DNA of 64,000 nucleotides from Rubripirellula amarantea (GCF_007859865.1 NZ_SJPI01000002.1:702721-766720); one strand, 5' to 3'; counted from the stretch's first letter, positions 35,996 to 42,795 are shown. Made by a program: numbers and translations. The notes: generated by a model not told the origin, from the letters alone.

Positions 35996-36029
35996 TCAAA
36001 CCACGGACTTCATAGTCGTCCGGCGTCAC
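35826..36029 (-). CDS. Possible passenger/cassette membrane protein, 67 aa
   Basis: GTG start at 36027-36029 lies in the attC just outside the IS; the frame crosses IRR and continues WPLFVIFLYIGLLGISLRG (one membrane helix) and a basic tail RRRWKLRRGEKVRLG. The composition looks protein-like. Because its first codons are attC and inverted repeat, it was either created by the insertion or the element acquired it. Function unknown. Confidence 0.4.
   Translation of the reverse strand: MTPDDYEVRGLTSGDWPLFVIFLYIGLLGISLRGVESGLAWRRRWKLRRGEKVRLGTIRLFEVSTLK
35996..36013 (+). repeat. IRR of the IS1111-like element (18 bp)
   Basis: TCAAACCACGGACTTCAT, exact reverse complement of IRL at 34034-34051; three bases (AGT) separate it from the resumed attC sequence at 36017. 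Confidence 0.88.
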
Positions 36030-36103
36030 CGGGCGGGGAGAGTAAAGTTTTCCATTTCAAATCCGGCCGCAAGCCCCGCTCCGTGTGCACGCCATGGTTA
36101 TCC
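36017..36103 (-). other. attC site 7, main part (other end at 34021-34026)
   Basis: Plus strand CGTCCGGCGTCACCGGGCGG through CCCCGCTCCGTGTGCAC to GTTATCC (36097-36103). Without the IS the full site would be 94 bp with a perfect GGATAAC core. It follows cassette 7. Confidence 0.85.
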
Positions 36104-36104
36104 G

Positions 36105-36632
36105 CTACCAGTGGTCAGCATCGCGTTTGGCTGCCACTTCGTCATTGATGTCACGGATTTTAGAAAGGGACACCAAAGCATCATAGAGCACAGGCGACGC
36201 GCGAAGATCATCACCAGTGAACCAGGCGTCAGTGGGGTAGCCAAGGGAAATTTTGACTTGGTTCTCGTTGACAGCATCAATTGGGTCGAGATTTAGCACG
36301 ATATCATCAAAAGCAGCAGATGAAAGAGACGTAGTCATTGTGCCCTTAACCACGGGAGTGTCATTAACGCAGATAGAGAATGGAACGCCAGTTACTAGAT
36401 GCGAACTGAAGCGGTCACGCAGTTCAGCACGAAGCCCTCTTCTTAATGTTATCGTGTGGGTTTGCCAGTTGTACACGACGATGTCGGGTTGCGAAAAAAC
36501 GATGGCGTCAGCGGTCGTCCGGACTTCGACAGTGCTTAACGTTGGGGTTCGCGACGCCGCATGATGTTGTTCGCAGCTAACGCAAAGCGGCGCAATGAAA
36601 GCGGCGATCGCTACACAGAATCTTTGGGGCAT
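36105..36632 (-). CDS. Cassette 7: predicted lipoprotein, 175 aa
   Basis: ATG sits 8 bp after the cassette core. Signal sequence MPQRFCVAIAAFIAPLCVSC with a lipobox-like LCVSC, so a lipoprotein is likely. The mature part is beta-strand-like (DAIVFSQPDIVVYNWQTHTITLRRGLRAELRDRF, PFSICVNDTPVVKGTM), then a helical tail VLYDALVSLSKIRDINDEVAA. Stop is inside the edge of attC 7. Not recognised. Confidence 0.72.
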   Translation of the reverse strand: MPQRFCVAIAAFIAPLCVSCEQHHAASRTPTLSTVEVRTTADAIVFSQPDIVVYNWQTHTITLRRGLRAELRDRFSSHLVTGVPFSICVNDTPVVKGTMTTSLSSAAFDDIVLNLDPIDAVNENQVKISLGYPTDAWFTGDDLRASPVLYDALVSLSKIRDINDEVAAKRDADHW

Positions 36633-36639
36633 TTCAGTC

Positions 36640-36730
36640 GGATAACGTTGGTGGTCACCGGGCGGGCAAGGTTAAAGTATCCACGTCGAAAACGCTTCAA
36701 GGCCCGCTCCGGTGAACCACATGGTTATCC
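36640..36730 (-). other. attC site 6 (91 bp)
   Basis: GGATAAC at 36640-36646 and GTTATCC at 36724-36730; inner arms TCACCGGGCGGGC and GGCCCGCTCCGGTG. Follows cassette 6, whose last codons extend into it. Confidence 0.9.
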
Positions 36731-37173
36731 GTCGTTGTGGAAATCGGCATGTCCGGGCGAAACTGGCGAATTGCAGACACCACGGCCTGCCCGTCAATGA
36801 AGCAATTGTCGCCAATAGTCCACGGACCGGAGTAACGGTTATGCAGCAAGACTTTGGAACGCGACCCATCGTCGAGCAGTTCGACCGAGCTAATCTCAAT
36901 AAAGGATACAAGATTTGAGGTCGGCCCAAGAAGTCCGTAGCCGAACCAAGATATCGAATTGCGTTCCACGATGACGGATGGACTCGGACGGCGGAAGAGG
37001 ATCACAAGCAAGCCAACAAGCTGAAATATACCTAACGGATAAAATATCCACTTTTCGGAATCCATTGCGGCGAAGATAAAGAACGCAAGGGTCGTGGACC
37101 CAAGACCGGCGATTTCGATGCAGTATCTGCGGTTGTCCACCGGACGCGCAATAGTGATGCGAGGTTCATTCAT
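36697..37173 (-). CDS. Cassette 6: membrane protein with PH-like C-terminal part, 158 aa
   Basis: ATG lies 13 bp after the cassette core. Two adjacent helices (IEIAGLGSTTLAFFIFAAMD, WIFYPLGIFQLVGLLVILF) are followed by a soluble strand-rich region (SVIVERNSISWFGYGLLGPTSNLVSFIEISSVELLDD, KVLLHNRYSGPWTI), ending QFRPDMPISTTTDN. The final residues (NHVVHRSGP) are encoded by the attC itself. The layout resembles small bacterial PH-like membrane proteins; function unknown. Confidence 0.7.
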   Translation of the reverse strand: MNEPRITIARPVDNRRYCIEIAGLGSTTLAFFIFAAMDSEKWIFYPLGIFQLVGLLVILFRRPSPSVIVERNSISWFGYGLLGPTSNLVSFIEISSVELLDDGSRSKVLLHNRYSGPWTIGDNCFIDGQAVVSAIRQFRPDMPISTTTDNHVVHRSGP

Positions 37174-37185
37174 CGCGATTCTGTC

Positions 37186-37275
37186 GGATAACGTTACGCA
37201 TCAGCGGGCCGGGAAGGTCGATGCTCCATTTGTGAAAACGCGCAAGCCCGGCTCCGTTGCATGCGATGGTTATCC
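37186..37275 (-). other. attC site 5 (90 bp)
   Basis: GGATAAC at 37186-37192, GTTATCC at 37269-37275; inner arms AGCGGGCCGGG and CCCGGCTCCGTT, with the extra base typical of attC arms. Nearly identical to attC 4 over both ends. Confidence 0.93.
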
Positions 37276-37281
37276 GCAGTT

Positions 37282-37518
37282 TTAAATTCGTCCCGTTAAC
37301 GCACGGTAGATGTCGCGTTGATCATGGAGACGAAAGCGATCAGGAATACGATCCGCCGAACGCGGAACGAAAATGAGAAAAAAGAGCGATGCAAAACAGG
37401 CTGGTGATGCAAGCCAAGCAAGGTGACGGTAATGAGTTGTGCCGAGGAAGCCAAGAAACGCAAGAAAGAACAAAAATGCAAAAAACGCAAAGTAGCGACG
37501 GTCGTATGCTTTGGGCAT
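37282..37518 (-). CDS. Cassette 5: small membrane protein, 78 aa
   Basis: Preferred start ATG 37516-37518 (MPKAYDRRYF). The longer frame would begin inside attC 4. Two helices: FAFFAFLFFLAFLGFLG and LASPACFASLFFLIFVP, then a basic tail (DRFRLHDQRDIYRALTGRI). GGAAGAAT precedes the ATG. No family recognised; typical integron orphan. Confidence 0.62.
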   Translation of the reverse strand: MPKAYDRRYFAFFAFLFFLAFLGFLGTTHYRHLAWLASPACFASLFFLIFVPRSADRIPDRFRLHDQRDIYRALTGRI

Positions 37519-37556
37519 GATTCTTCCAGTCTGTTGGGGGAGAGAGGGTTTCAGTC

Positions 37557-37649
37557 GGATAACGTTACGCATCAGCGGGGACGGGCGAAAGACTCGCAAG
37601 CAGACGAAAAAACGAACCACCCGTCCTCCGTTGCATGCGATGGTTATCC
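37557..37649 (-). other. attC site 4 (93 bp)
   Basis: GGATAAC at 37557-37563 and GTTATCC at 37643-37649; arms AGCGGGGACGGG and CCCGTCCTCCGTT. Follows cassette 4. Confidence 0.93.
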
Positions 37650-37661
37650 GCGATCGTGAAT

Positions 37662-38105
37662 TTATGGTCCAGACATAAAATCGGCTGATGTGCCATCCCG
37701 CACCTTATCGACCGCAGGTTCTCCATCCATCAAAACCGGAATGTGTAAGAATGGGACCATCCCAGCAATGTCGGGCCCAAATTGCTCAAACTGAACTAGC
37801 CAGTACCATCCACCGGTCTCAAATGGCTTGAGCGAAACCGCCTTCAATTTCCATGACCAGACTTTGCGGTCATAGTTAAGTAGTGCATCAATTCGGTCTC
37901 GTTCTTTCGTTGCGATCCTGATCGCACTACGGGCGGAAACTGGAGGATTCTCACGAGAATCATCCCATTTTGGAGCGTTCGCAATTGCTGCCTTTGTAAT
38001 TGGTGTTTCGACGACCTTGCTAAGCGGAAATGATATGTGGTCGTATGATAGCGCAATCGACGCGGCAATGAGGGCGATAGATAGCGCAGCTATGGTTCGT
38101 TTCAT
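37662..38105 (-). CDS. Cassette 4: exported or membrane-anchored protein, 147 aa
   Basis: ATG follows the cassette leader GACTGAGGTGAAATTCTG, whose TGAGGT can act as ribosome-binding site. N-terminal signal/anchor MKRTIAALSIALIAASIALS, then a soluble domain containing ARSAIRIATKERDRIDALLNY, WSWKLKAVSLKPF, GGWYWLVQFEQFG and FLHIPVLMDGEPA. The Trp-rich strand pattern resembles small periplasmic PepSY/NTF2-like domains, but no family is assigned. Confidence 0.72.
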   Translation of the reverse strand: MKRTIAALSIALIAASIALSYDHISFPLSKVVETPITKAAIANAPKWDDSRENPPVSARSAIRIATKERDRIDALLNYDRKVWSWKLKAVSLKPFETGGWYWLVQFEQFGPDIAGMVPFLHIPVLMDGEPAVDKVRDGTSADFMSGP

Positions 38106-38123
38106 CAGAATTTCACCTCAGTC

Positions 38124-38217
38124 GGATAACGGTCGGGTTCACCGGGCGGGTAGAGAGTTGGCAGAGCGAAGCGAACCATCGATATACGCCCGCTCCGTGT
38201 GCAACCCTTGGTTATCG
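38124..38217 (-). other. attC site 3 (94 bp)
   Basis: GGATAAC at 38124-38130 and GTTATCG at 38211-38217 (last base differs from GTTATCC); arms TTCACCGGGCGGG and CCCGCTCCGTGTGCA. Confidence 0.88.
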
Positions 38218-38223
38218 CTCTTA

Positions 38224-38421
38224 TCAGAGCCATTCGACAAGGTGGCACCACGAACAAAGTGTAACATCAGGACCGAGGTCAAGCTTGTATGGTGAAGGGG
38301 TTTCGGACGCGTGAATTCTGGCGAAAACCGTGGACGTTAATGCGTGATCGAGTAGGCCACCGAACGGAATGATAAAGGTATCGGTGCAAGCACACCGTCG
38401 ACGCTGAAGCGGAGTGATCAA
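38224..38421 (-). CDS. Cassette 3: hypothetical protein, about 65 aa
   Basis: Frame from TTG 38421: CACTDTFIIPFGGLLDHALTS then VFARIHASETPSPYKLDLG and CSWCHLVEWL. A 100-bp leader separates it from the cassette core, and the frame is open for only 11 more codons upstream, so the gene may be 5'-truncated or frameshifted. Two Cys-x2-Cys-like pairs. No recognised family. Confidence 0.48.
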   Translation of the reverse strand: MITPLQRRRCACTDTFIIPFGGLLDHALTSTVFARIHASETPSPYKLDLGPDVTLCSWCHLVEWL

Positions 38422-38523
38422 AAGCGTTGAGTCAGAACAGCCTTCGGCCCCTTAGGTGACAGCAACCATCAAAAAGATGAGCCATCGCCGCTGGCGAAAC
38501 TTTCGCGGGTCAAAACTAAGGTG

Positions 38524-38615
38524 CGATAACGTCCGCATTCACCGGGTCGGGAGTGTAAAGTCAACCATTAGAAAAAAGCTCGCAAGCCCGACTCCGGTGC
38601 AATCCATGGTTATCC
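38524..38615 (-). other. attC site 2 (92 bp)
   Basis: CGATAAC at 38524-38530 and GTTATCC at 38609-38615; arms TTCACCGGGTCGGG and CCCGACTCCGGTGCA pair with an extra-helical base. Follows cassette 2 directly (stop codon 2 bp away). Confidence 0.9.
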
Positions 38616-38616
38616 G

Positions 38617-39045
38617 TCAGATGCGCGTTTGCGGTAGGTCGGCGTACGCAAGTGCATCGACGATCCGATCCGCTGCAGTTGCTACGTGGGCACAGTGGAT
38701 ATCGTACCAGATATCTGTCGGCCGCCCACGATCCAGCTTTCTCGCTGAAACCCGGAATACCCAGCAGTCGTGCGATGGCAAGCCCCATGTTATGTAGACG
38801 CGAGCGAATGACGGGACGCGGTCCGAGTCGCATGAAACGTCGCGCGTGTTGAAGTTTAGCAACGAATGGGAGGTGCCAACGTAAACATCGCGTCCGTTCC
38901 GTGACTCGAGGGTAGTAAGCAGGTCCTTTATCATTGGACCACGGATGTCGAGCCGACCATCTGCGTTGACATATGGTTCAGTGTCAAAGTTGGCGAAAAG
39001 ACCGTCGCGAGTCTTCCATTGGTTTGCGAGTCCGCTGATCTTCAT
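38617..39045 (-). CDS. Cassette 2: hypothetical cytosolic protein, 142 aa
   Basis: Starts MKISGLANQWKTRDGLFANFDTEP with ATG 9 bp after TGAGG of the cassette leader GACTGAGGTAATAC. Later parts include RGPMIKDLLTTLESRNGRDVYVGTSHSLLNF, FARVYITWGLPSHDCWVFRVSARKL and a C-terminal DRIVDALAYADLPQTRI. No signal or membrane helix. Looks like a genuine, compact alpha/beta protein; unknown function. Confidence 0.72.
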   Translation of the reverse strand: MKISGLANQWKTRDGLFANFDTEPYVNADGRLDIRGPMIKDLLTTLESRNGRDVYVGTSHSLLNFNTRDVSCDSDRVPSFARVYITWGLPSHDCWVFRVSARKLDRGRPTDIWYDIHCAHVATAADRIVDALAYADLPQTRI

Positions 39046-39059
39046 GTATTACCTCAGTC

Positions 39060-39154
39060 GGATAACGTTGCGGATCACCGGGCGACGGGAAACCGCGTTC
39101 TTGTAAAACGGAAAACTGGACCACCGTCGCTCCGTGTGCATCCGATGGTTATCA
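39060..39154 (-). other. attC site 1 (95 bp), nearest to attI
   Basis: GGATAAC at 39060-39066 and GTTATCA at 39148-39154; arms ATCACCGGGCGACGGG and CCGTCGCTCCGTGTGCAT. It closes the first cassette. Confidence 0.9.
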
Positions 39155-39191
39155 GGCGAAAGTGGCGTTCGGGGCGATCGACAATGCACGT

Positions 39192-39470
39192 TTACAGTTG
39201 ACGGATAGTGAGTTTAACAGAATTGCAGAGGACTGAGGTTGGCAGCGACGGCCCACACGGGAAAACAACGACGGAACGTCGCCGGTCGGCACCGAGCATG
39301 ATCTGCGCGAGCAGAAAACAACGCCGGAACGGCGATACGATGGATCGGACATTGAATTTCGAGATTGACCGATCGTTGGACCTACGATTGTTGGCAGTCA
39401 AACAAACGCGAGGCAGGCGGCGTTCCGCCCGTTGGGTAGCACGATGAATACGAACAACCGTCGGGAGCAA
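39192..39470 (-). CDS. Cassette 1: doubtful frame, 92 aa
   Basis: The first cassette (about 39061-39518) has no convincing gene. The best cassette-oriented frame uses a TTG start at 39470 and is Arg-rich (RIHRATQRAERRLPRVC, PFRRCFLLAQIMLGADRRR). Competing frames exist on both strands (39208-39447 plus; 39152-39352 minus). The cassette may be non-coding or carry a short gene not identifiable by eye. Confidence 0.28.
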   Translation of the reverse strand: MLPTVVRIHRATQRAERRLPRVCLTANNRRSNDRSISKFNVRSIVSPFRRCFLLAQIMLGADRRRSVVVFPCGPSLPTSVLCNSVKLTIRQL

Positions 39471-39512
39471 GTTGGAAATATGTACGTTGCGTACGATGAA
39501 CTCGAGTCAGCC

Positions 39513-39519
39513 GGATAAC
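39513..39519 (-). other. attI core site / attI-cassette junction (GTTATCC)
   Basis: Minus-strand CATAGTTATCCGGCTGA: the core that begins the first cassette. No attC-like arm is present on its intI side, which is what is expected of attI. Confidence 0.82.
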
Positions 39520-40116
39520 TATGTTTCTCACCTGAGGGAGAGGGTGGGAATACTTGGTTTTGACTTGTTCTTACTGGTTAATGCCACTTGTTCTCACCGG
39601 CAAGCGGACCTTCGGTACCGTGGGTGGTAGTCCTCATTTTGATACGACCCACCGGCCAGACACTTATTCTCACCGGTTGGCTGATCCCGCGTCAAGCAAA
39701 ATGCAAGCAATTTTCGGCACGCTAGGCGGAGTTCTCAGGCGCGTTGGGGTGTTTCGATCTTTTACCACCTCTTGTCGGTGTTTCGGTTGGTGTTGAGGGC
39801 CAGTTTTGGGGTGAACTCAGTTTGATGTTTCGGGTGATAGGCGAGGCACTGTGTTTGATGACGGAAGCCCTCTTATACGCGTGTAGGAATGCTGCCTATG
39901 GAGATGTAGGCAGAGTGCAAACGAAGCTGAAGTATGGAGAGAACGTGAATGGCCATTTCGGGTTGGTTAAGGCGTTGAGAGTGGTGTACACTTGTGCCTC
40001 CGGTTGGCGAGGATTGCCGTCGACAACGCGTTTGGAATGCGAAACTCGGCGCAGTGATGTTGCTCGCTAGCACCTCGCTAGTGCGTTGAGTGATTTAAGT
40101 TAGGAGATGGTTTCCG
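39520..40116. promoter_or_regulatory. attI region and divergent intI/cassette leader, with TTCTCACCGG-type repeats
   Basis: About 600 bp without a credible gene between the first cassette and intI. TTCTCACCTG (39525), TTCTTACTGG (39568), TTCTCACCGG (39591) and TTCTCACCGG (39667) recur in direct orientation near the core and are candidates for the accessory IntI-binding direct repeats of attI. A cassette promoter (Pc) reading leftward would be expected here, but no strong -35/-10 pair could be assigned. TTAGGAG ends 12 bp before the intI ATG. Confidence 0.55.
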
Positions 40117-41475
40117 ATGGCATCCAAGTTGTTTATTAAGCCTGGGCAGATGGAACAGGAGTTGAAGTGGGCAACGATTTGGTTTCGCAAACTTTGTGGA
40201 TTCCATAATCAAGATCCAGAGTCTGATTGGCAATTCACATCGGCCGATGTGATTGCGTTCCTGCAAGCCAAACGCGACGCGGGCTCTCCCGCTTGGAAAC
40301 GCATGGCGGTGATCCGAGGCTTAATCGTTTACCGTCGTCTCGTGATGCATCGACCGGATGACGATCTTGTGCCGCTGCAGTCCAAGATGGAAGAGATCAT
40401 CATGGTCGAACGGGCTCGTGAAGAGGGTTACGATTCGATCGATGACGTCGTAGGACTGATTGATCCGAAGGAACAAGACGCGATTCAAGCGTTCCGGCGC
40501 GGGTTGCGGAAAGCTGGCAAGGCGTTGCGAACTGAGCGAGCGTATGTTGGCAAGCTGAAAGCTTTCATGGCCGCTCGCGGTTTGACGTGTCTCGACGATT
40601 TTCAAAAGATTACGGCTGCGGACGTCGAGTCGCATTTGACGGATCTGGCGGTCGACGGCAATGTTGCCCCGTCGACCCAGAACGGGGCCTTTCATGCTTT
40701 ATTGTCGTTCTTCGATTTAGTTCTGAAACGAGACATGGGTCGGATCGAGGCAATTCGAGCGAACAAAGGGAAGATGATCCCAACGGTGATGAGTGTTCGC
40801 GAGGTTACGGCGGTGCTAGGAAATTTGGAAGGAGTGCATCTTGTGATCGCGGAGCTGTTGTACGGATGCGGGATGCGAATCAGCGAGGCGATCCGCTTGC
40901 GTATCAAGGACTTGGACTTTGAGAATCGTCGAATCGAGATTCACCAGTCCAAAGGCAGTAAGAGTCGAGTGGTTCCAATGCCGGAAGAGTTAGTCGGCTC
41001 GTTAGGGCGTTACATGGAAACTCGCCGTGCGTTGCACGAGCACGATCTTGCTGATGGAACGGCATCGGTTTGGTTGCCGCACGCATTGGCGAAGAAGTAT
41101 CCGTCGGCCCATTCGGATTTTCGTTGGCAGTACTTGTTTGCTTCTTCGCGTTTATCGAAAGATCCGCGGACAGGCAGGTTTCATCGCCACCACTTGCATT
41201 CCGACACGTTTCCGCAGCATCTACGCGTCGCGGTTGAGCGAGCAAAATTAACCAAGCATGTCACCAGCCACACGTTTCGCCATTGTTACGCAACGCACTT
41301 ATTGTGGACGGGGACCGACATCCGACGAATCCAAATCCTGCTCGGCCATAGCGACGTCAAGACAACGATGATCTATACGCACGTTGATAACCGAGTCGGA
41401 CCGGTGGTGGTGAGTCCGTTGGATCGGTTGCGGGTCGAGGAGTCTAGCAGTGCTTATTCAGGTGCAAATTGCTAA
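40117..41475 (+). CDS. intI: Integron integrase IntI, 452 aa
   Basis: Tyrosine recombinase that inserts and excises gene cassettes. Catalytic residues are R254 (CGMRISEA), K279 (QSKGSKSR), H385/R388 (TSHTFRHCYATHLL), H411 (LLGHSD) and nucleophile Y420 (TTMIYTHV). The integron-specific insert before the H-x-x-R box is present: LPHALAKKYPSAHSDFRWQY, LFASSRLSKDPRTGRFHRHH and LHSDTFPQHLRVAVERA, which separates IntI from XerC/D. It is over 100 residues longer than class 1 IntI (about 337 aa), the excess being an N-terminal region (residues 1-120) before the SAM-like core-binding domain. Frame intact, probably active. Confidence 0.95.
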   Translation: MASKLFIKPGQMEQELKWATIWFRKLCGFHNQDPESDWQFTSADVIAFLQAKRDAGSPAWKRMAVIRGLIVYRRLVMHRPDDDLVPLQSKMEEIIMVERAREEGYDSIDDVVGLIDPKEQDAIQAFRRGLRKAGKALRTERAYVGKLKAFMAARGLTCLDDFQKITAADVESHLTDLAVDGNVAPSTQNGAFHALLSFFDLVLKRDMGRIEAIRANKGKMIPTVMSVREVTAVLGNLEGVHLVIAELLYGCGMRISEAIRLRIKDLDFENRRIEIHQSKGSKSRVVPMPEELVGSLGRYMETRRALHEHDLADGTASVWLPHALAKKYPSAHSDFRWQYLFASSRLSKDPRTGRFHRHHLHSDTFPQHLRVAVERAKLTKHVTSHTFRHCYATHLLWTGTDIRRIQILLGHSDVKTTMIYTHVDNRVGPVVVSPLDRLRVEESSSAYSGANC

Positions 41476-41536
41476 TTTTGGGTTTTGCTCATTCACGCGA
41501 TCGAGCTGGCGTTAGAGCAATTCGCAGGATTCGTTG

Positions 41537-42790
41537 TTATTTGATCAGGCGCTCGATCCGATTGGCTGCGTTTGTGATCGGTGTATCGCCTTGAACCCGA
41601 GTTGCAATTTCACGGCAGCGAGCCAGAGTCGCTTTATCGTTTAGTAGCGAACCGATCGTTTCGGTGAGCTTACGATCATTCCGAAGCCACTTGCCTACAC
41701 CAAGAGATTCGATCCTAGTTGCGTGATCGAATTGGTCGAACGCCATCGGTCGTATTACTTGTGGAACTCCCGAAGCGAGGCACTGTGAAGTGGTGCCAGC
41801 ACCGCCATGATGCACCACGACGCTGGCGGTGGGGAAGAGTTTGGCGAAGGAGACGTACGAGGAGGTAGAGACAAGATCAGGAAGGTCCGTGGGGAAGTTT
41901 TCGGCGTGCGTGGAAACCAGCAAGCCCGGATGTTGTAGTCGTTGGCAAACCTCGATTGCTCGATCGAAGAACGGTCGCGTATGCCGGTGGGCCGTGCCGG
42001 CGGTGAAAACGATGGGACGGTGTGATCTTGGTTGCGATTTCGAGTGCGATTCTGAGTGCGATTCTGGTAGTGCGGCGTCAGATACATCGATGTCCTGAAG
42101 AGGGAAGCCGCAATGCACTAACCGCGGTTCAAACGATTCAGTCGCGGGTGCGAACCAGCGGGGGTACATCGCAAGAATGAGGTCCGGCGACAACCACCAA
42201 TCGTTGATGATTCGAGACACGGGATTCAAGCCGTAGGTGGACCGTGTCTTGTTGACGATAGGCTTGATCACTGGATCGACTGCAACCGCATCCACCATTC
42301 GGTAAGCGAATTTAACGAGCCAGCTAGGGCGAGTCACTTCCCACCAGAACGGCGACATGCGAGGTGGATCGTCATAGGTTCGCAACATGGACGGCGCAAG
42401 ATGAACATCAACGAGCGGTGTATGAGGATGAACTTCGCGAAAGATCCGCGAAGCCAGATCGAGAGGATGTGAGACCAGCACCGTTTCGCCGTCGAGATGA
42501 TTCCGGTTGATCACTTCGAGGTGCAGGTCTAGGAACTCGGCTGCGACTTCGCCGATCATTGTTCTTGCGCCACGGATTGGTTTCCATACGTTTCCGTTAG
42601 CAAGCAGTTCATCGAACCGCGATTTGGTGATCACGGGCTCGGGGATCAATCCCGCCTCGGTGGCAAGGTGAGCGTAGGGTTGTGCGAGCGAGATGACGAC
42701 GTCCCAGCCTCGGCGACGCAATTCTGCTCCGATGGCGATCATCGGGTTGACGTCTCCGCGGGAACCGGGAGCCGAAAGGATCGCCTTCAC
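41537..42790 (-). CDS. GT1-family glycosyltransferase (UGT/MGT type)
   Basis: Transfers a sugar from a nucleotide donor to a small or lipid acceptor. GSRGDVNPMIAIGAELRRRGWDV is the N-terminal acceptor-domain motif. VVHHGGAGTTSQCLASGVPQVIRP followed by FDQFDHATRIESLGVG is the donor-binding PSPG-like box of bacterial macrolide/sterol glycosyltransferases. 417 aa. The interdomain linker holds a Ser/His-rich stretch (ESHSESHSKSQPRSH) coded by a 12-bp tandem repeat (about 42038-42066). The stop is 62 bp beyond intI (convergent). Six bp separate it from the upstream regulator gene. Confidence 0.9.
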   Translation of the reverse strand: MKAILSAPGSRGDVNPMIAIGAELRRRGWDVVISLAQPYAHLATEAGLIPEPVITKSRFDELLANGNVWKPIRGARTMIGEVAAEFLDLHLEVINRNHLDGETVLVSHPLDLASRIFREVHPHTPLVDVHLAPSMLRTYDDPPRMSPFWWEVTRPSWLVKFAYRMVDAVAVDPVIKPIVNKTRSTYGLNPVSRIINDWWLSPDLILAMYPRWFAPATESFEPRLVHCGFPLQDIDVSDAALPESHSESHSKSQPRSHRPIVFTAGTAHRHTRPFFDRAIEVCQRLQHPGLLVSTHAENFPTDLPDLVSTSSYVSFAKLFPTASVVVHHGGAGTTSQCLASGVPQVIRPMAFDQFDHATRIESLGVGKWLRNDRKLTETIGSLLNDKATLARCREIATRVQGDTPITNAANRIERLIK

Positions 42791-42795
42791 GTGCG

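Larger units (their letters stand above)
34027..36016 (+). mobile_element. IS110-family (IS1111-like) element inserted in attC 7
   Basis: A 1990-bp element defined by reconstruction of the interrupted attC. Perfect 18-bp inverted repeats ATGAAGTCCGTGGTTTGA (34034-34051) and its complement (35996-36013) are subterminal, with 7 bp (AGAATTC) outside on the left and 3 bp (AGT) on the right, the spacing remembered for IS1111-group elements. No target duplication. It carries one DEDD transposase and a 600-bp right-hand noncoding or passenger segment, long for the group. Some IS1111 relatives specifically target attC sites. Confidence 0.85.
33424..41475. mobile_element. Chromosomal integron: intI, attI region and eight-cassette array
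   Basis: An integron captures promoterless gene cassettes by IntI-mediated attI x attC recombination. Here intI (plus strand) is divergent from cassette genes, all on the minus strand, as in classical integrons. Going left from the attI core at 39513-39519, eight attC sites (90-95 bp) separate the cassettes. Each is bounded by GGATAAC and GTTATCC (or one-base variants), with inner arms pairing as CACCGGaGTCGGG with CCCGACCCGGTG, leaving an unpaired A as in known attC hairpins. One attC is split by an IS element. The array appears to decay leftward. Confidence 0.92.

Noticed and set aside
34027-36016. The IS segment as an ordinary gene cassette
   Set aside because: It does not start with TT or end with G at the core, lacks its own attC, and carries subterminal inverted repeats.
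36640-39154. Periodic GGATAAC...GTTATCC blocks as a simple repeat family or REP elements
   Set aside because: They alternate one-to-one with genes of a single orientation, have attC-type inner arms with an extra base, and adjoin an IntI gene, so attC is the better reading.
39208-39447. Plus-strand 79-codon frame in cassette 1
   Set aside because: Opposite to all cassette genes, Arg-rich, and no ribosome-binding site; not distinguishable from chance.
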